DNA of 64,000 bases from the NCBI GenBank assembly GCA_032027145.1, contig JAVSMP010000001.1, forward strand, positions 1,392,903 through 1,456,902, in the 5' to 3' direction. Every line of letters begins with the position of its first letter. Within the stretch, counting starts at the first letter, position 1. Below the pieces are notes generated by a model. It was not told the DNA's origin. It saw only the letters and a list, made by a program, of their open reading frames with translations, and made no database searches. Position numbers and translations under genes: made by a program. This document shows, piece by piece, positions 62,032-64,000 of the stretch. The stretch is from Ignavibacterium sp. GTDB taxonomy: Bacteria; Bacteroidota; Ignavibacteria; Ignavibacteriales; Ignavibacteriaceae.

Positions 62032-62565
62032 TTATTCTTTAAACAAAGGAATTTTTGATCCGCATTGTTTTGCATACATTACTTGAGAAAACTGCTCCGG
62101 AGTGATTGATGGACCCTTACCGGAACATTTTTCATTAAACACTCTTTTTACATTAACAGCAATTTGCTCAGCAGTATATCCTTCAATATCATATCTTGGG
62201 AAAAAATGAATTAACTCTCCATTCTCAAACAAAGCAATGCTTGGTGATGAAGGTGGAAATCCTTTTATTTGTTCCCTTATATAATCAACTGCATCTCTCT
62301 CTTGTCCGGCAAAACTTGTGTAGAGTTTATCAGGAATAACATCGTTCTGTAAAGCAAGAGAGATACCAGGTCTTGCACTTCCTGCTGCACATCCGCAAAC
62401 AGAATTAATAAAAATCAAAACAGTTTTACCTTCATTATTCTTTATGGCGTTATTAACATCTTCGGGTGTTAATAATTCTTCAAAACCTACAGCAAGTAGT
62501 TCATCACGCATCGGCTGAACTGCTTCCTGATCATAGATTGGTGGACGTGAACTTATATTAAACAT
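62032..62565 (-). CDS. BrxA/BrxB-family bacilliredoxin-like protein
   Basis: The 177-residue protein has the CGC redox motif of BrxA/B (C57-G58-C59, in NSVCGCAAGSARPG) and the fold region FINSVCGCAA to TSFAGQERDAVDYIREQI. A C-terminal extension has two more cysteines (NEKCSGKG and YAKQCGSK). In Firmicutes such proteins remove bacillithiol from oxidised thiols. In an SUF operon it may handle persulfides or thiols in cluster assembly. It follows the sufT gene by 58 bases. Confidence 0.88.
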   Translation of the reverse strand: MFNISSRPPIYDQEAVQPMRDELLAVGFEELLTPEDVNNAIKNNEGKTVLIFINSVCGCAAGSARPGISLALQNDVIPDKLYTSFAGQERDAVDYIREQIKGFPPSSPSIALFENGELIHFFPRYDIEGYTAEQIAVNVKRVFNEKCSGKGPSITPEQFSQVMYAKQCGSKIPLFKE

Positions 62566-62623
62566 TTGTGCTCCTTTTTTTAAGTATTATAAAAATTTTA
62601 TAAAAATCCGATTAGAATTATTT

Positions 62624-62947
62624 CTACATAAAACCTAATTCAACTTTTGCTACTTCAGACATCATATCTTTATCCCAAGGCGGACTCCAGACTACATCAA
62701 CCCGTGCATTTGTAACTTCCGGAATAGTTTTTATTTTCTCCTGAACCTCGGGCGGTAGAGAGCCTGCAACCGGACACATCGGTGAAGTCAAAGTCATCTT
62801 TATATTTACATTATGGTCATCATCAATTGCTATCTCATAAATCAATCCTAATTCAAAAATATCAACAGGAATCTCAGGATCGTAGCAGGTTTTTAAAGTT
62901 TGGATTATTTTTTCTTCTAATTCTTGTTTTGTAATAGTATGCATCAT
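62624..62947 (-). CDS. sufT: SufT-like MIP18/DUF59 iron-sulfur maturation protein
   Basis: The 107-residue protein matches the MIP18/DUF59 fold: CYDPEIPVDIFELGLIYEI, MTLTSPMCPVAGSLPPEV with the conserved Cys, and VWSPPWDKDMMSE. SufT proteins help mature Fe-S clusters on target proteins. AAGGA lies before its start codons. It follows sufU after a 91-base gap with imperfect direct and inverted repeats of TTTCATTG type. Confidence 0.88.
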   Translation of the reverse strand: MMHTITKQELEEKIIQTLKTCYDPEIPVDIFELGLIYEIAIDDDHNVNIKMTLTSPMCPVAGSLPPEVQEKIKTIPEVTNARVDVVWSPPWDKDMMSEVAKVELGFM

Positions 62948-63038
62948 TTATTTCCTTATAATCGTAAAATTATTGTTTCACTGCTCAATCGTTTCATTGC
63001 TGTTAACAAAGGAACAGTAAAACAACAGAACAATGAAA

Positions 63039-63497
63039 TTATTCCGTTACCACTTTTTCATTTTTATTGTGCAATGCACTTATCATAGTATGCCATGCAA
63101 GTGAAGCACATTTAACTCTTGCCGGAAACTCTCTGACTCCGGCAAAAACAGCTAATTTTCCTAGGTCATCAATATCCGGATTATCACCAAGCTTATCGGT
63201 TACCAATTCATGGAATTTTTCAAAAACATTTTCTGCTTCTTCAATAGTTTTACCTTTTAATATAGAAGTCATCAATGAAGCTGATGCTTTTGATATAGCA
63301 CATCCTGAGCCTTGAAAAGAAATATCTTCAATTATTCCCTCATCATTTACAATCAGGAAAATATTAATATTATCACCACAAAGAGGATTATAACCTTCTG
63401 CAAAGTTTGTTGCATGTTCAATTGCTCTAAAATTTCTTGGACTTTTGTTATGATCCAGAATAACTTCTTGATAGAGTTCTCTTAATTCCTGTTCCAT
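63039..63497 (-). CDS. sufU: SufU-type iron-sulfur scaffold/sulfur acceptor
   Basis: The 152-residue IscU/SufU-family protein has the three cysteines NPLCGD (C40), GSGCAIS (C66) and RVKCASLAW (C130), with D42 next to the first. The insert between the second and third (DKLGDNPDIDDLGKLAVFAG) is of the SufU type, which accepts persulfide sulfur from SufS. Its ATG overlaps the sufS stop (TAATG), so the two are coupled. Confidence 0.92.
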   Translation of the reverse strand: MEQELRELYQEVILDHNKSPRNFRAIEHATNFAEGYNPLCGDNINIFLIVNDEGIIEDISFQGSGCAISKASASLMTSILKGKTIEEAENVFEKFHELVTDKLGDNPDIDDLGKLAVFAGVREFPARVKCASLAWHTMISALHNKNEKVVTE

Positions 63498-64000
63498 TAT
63501 CCGAAAACCTCTAAAATTTTTGTAAGCCCTCGGACAAGAACATCAACTTCTTCTCTTGTATTATATAAACCAAATGAAGCACGTGAGGTAGCAGGAACAT
63601 TAAATCTTTTCATCAGTGGCTGAGTGCAATGGTGTCCAGTTCGGATTGCGATACCTTCAAAATCTAAGAATGTACCAACATCGTGCGGATGAACATTTTC
63701 TAAATGAAATGATAACACACTGATTTTTTCTTTAGCTGTTCCGATTATTCTTAAACCTTGTAAATCGGAAACGGCATTAGTTGCATAATTAAGCAGTTCA
63801 TTTTCGTAATGAGCTATATTCTCAAGTCCGATTTTCTGTACATATTCAATTGCGGCGCCCAGCCCGATAGCACCAGCGATATCAGGTGTTCCGGCTTCAA
63901 ATTTATGAGGCAGTTCATTATATGTAGTTTCTTCAAATGTTACTTTAGAAATCATATCTCCGCCGCCTTGATATGGCGGCATGTTATCTAAATGATTTAC
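63497..64000 (-). CDS. sufS: SufS cysteine desulfurase, C-terminal part (runs off the window end)
   Basis: The frame stays open to base 64000. The visible C-terminal part reads DNMPPYQGGGDMISKVTFEE, FEAGTPDIAGAIGLGAAIEY and RTGHHCTQPLMKRF, where the Cys is the persulfide-forming residue. SufS takes sulfur from cysteine and passes it to SufU. The N-terminal half, including the PLP lysine, lies beyond the window. It is the first visible gene of the SUF operon. Confidence 0.94.
   Translation of the reverse strand, partial: VNHLDNMPPYQGGGDMISKVTFEETTYNELPHKFEAGTPDIAGAIGLGAAIEYVQKIGLENIAHYENELLNYATNAVSDLQGLRIIGTAKEKISVLSFHLENVHPHDVGTFLDFEGIAIRTGHHCTQPLMKRFNVPATSRASFGLYNTREEVDVLVRGLTKILEVFG

Noticed and set aside
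62948-63038. Riboswitch or attenuator between sufU and sufT
   Set aside because: Only imperfect TTTCATTG/CAATGAAA repeats are visible; no known riboswitch core or strong terminator was found.

Overview
The window is AT-rich bacterial DNA from a relative of the Bacteroidota/Chlorobi group, most likely the Ignavibacteria line. Secreted proteins end in type IX secretion (T9SS) type A sorting tails with the NYPNPFNP signature, PorV/PorQ-like barrels occur twice, and Shine-Dalgarno sites are often weak. Several promoters combine a TTGACA-like box with a -7 box resembling TAnnTTTG. No rRNA, tRNA, CRISPR array, prophage or intact insertion sequence was seen.

Layout. (1) 1-7877: the end of a thioredoxin gene on the plus strand, then minus-strand genes: PorV-like barrel, phosphoglycerate mutase, AEC transporter, thioesterase, membrane-anchored class III cyclase, a frameshifted DUF6448 pseudogene in a 1-kb gene-poor gap, and an Omp85 barrel. 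(2) 7954-18446: a tightly packed minus-strand run of eleven genes. It combines nucleotidyltransferase, MlaE, MlaF and MlaD lipid-transport genes with an ATP-grasp ligase, class III aminotransferase, CDP-alcohol phosphotransferase, Gfo/Idh/MocA oxidoreductase, UPF0104 flippase-like protein, HAD phosphatase and inositol-3-phosphate synthase. I read it as a biosynthesis and transport unit for an inositol-based, possibly amino-modified, envelope lipid. This is the best candidate for an undescribed system. (3) 18488-22568: envelope proteins, including an eroded Omp85 barrel and a DUF3943 protein. (4) 22701-38171: two tandem paralogous copies of a TetR-HlyD-ATPase-TolC-ATPase-permease-permease efflux operon (YbhGFSR type, with the double ATPase split by tolC). 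One copy carries an inserted four-helix-bundle gene, and an extra TetR gene lies between them.

(5) 38326-60523: a plus-strand locus for peptide or amino-acid use. It holds an M20 peptidase, two cyanophycinase-family proteins (one with a T9SS tail), a YfcC transporter, an RpiR regulator, a TonB receptor with a large surface protein and a PorV-like barrel, a C45 N-terminal-nucleophile hydrolase, an M14 carboxypeptidase, a saccharopine dehydrogenase-like enzyme, a D-cysteine desulfhydrase-like enzyme, a HEAT/beta-lactamase fusion and an N-acylamino-acid racemase/OSBS-type enolase. (6) 60529-61465: a HepT/MntA (HEPN/MNT) toxin-antitoxin module inserted at the 3' end of the enolase gene and flanked by a direct repeat of that gene's last ~45 codons. 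The HepT gene seems to start at ATA. (7) 61462-64000: a minus-strand SUF iron-sulfur operon (SufS partial, SufU, SufT, bacilliredoxin, Rrf2 regulator).

All functions are inferred from reading protein motifs and gene context; no database search was run.
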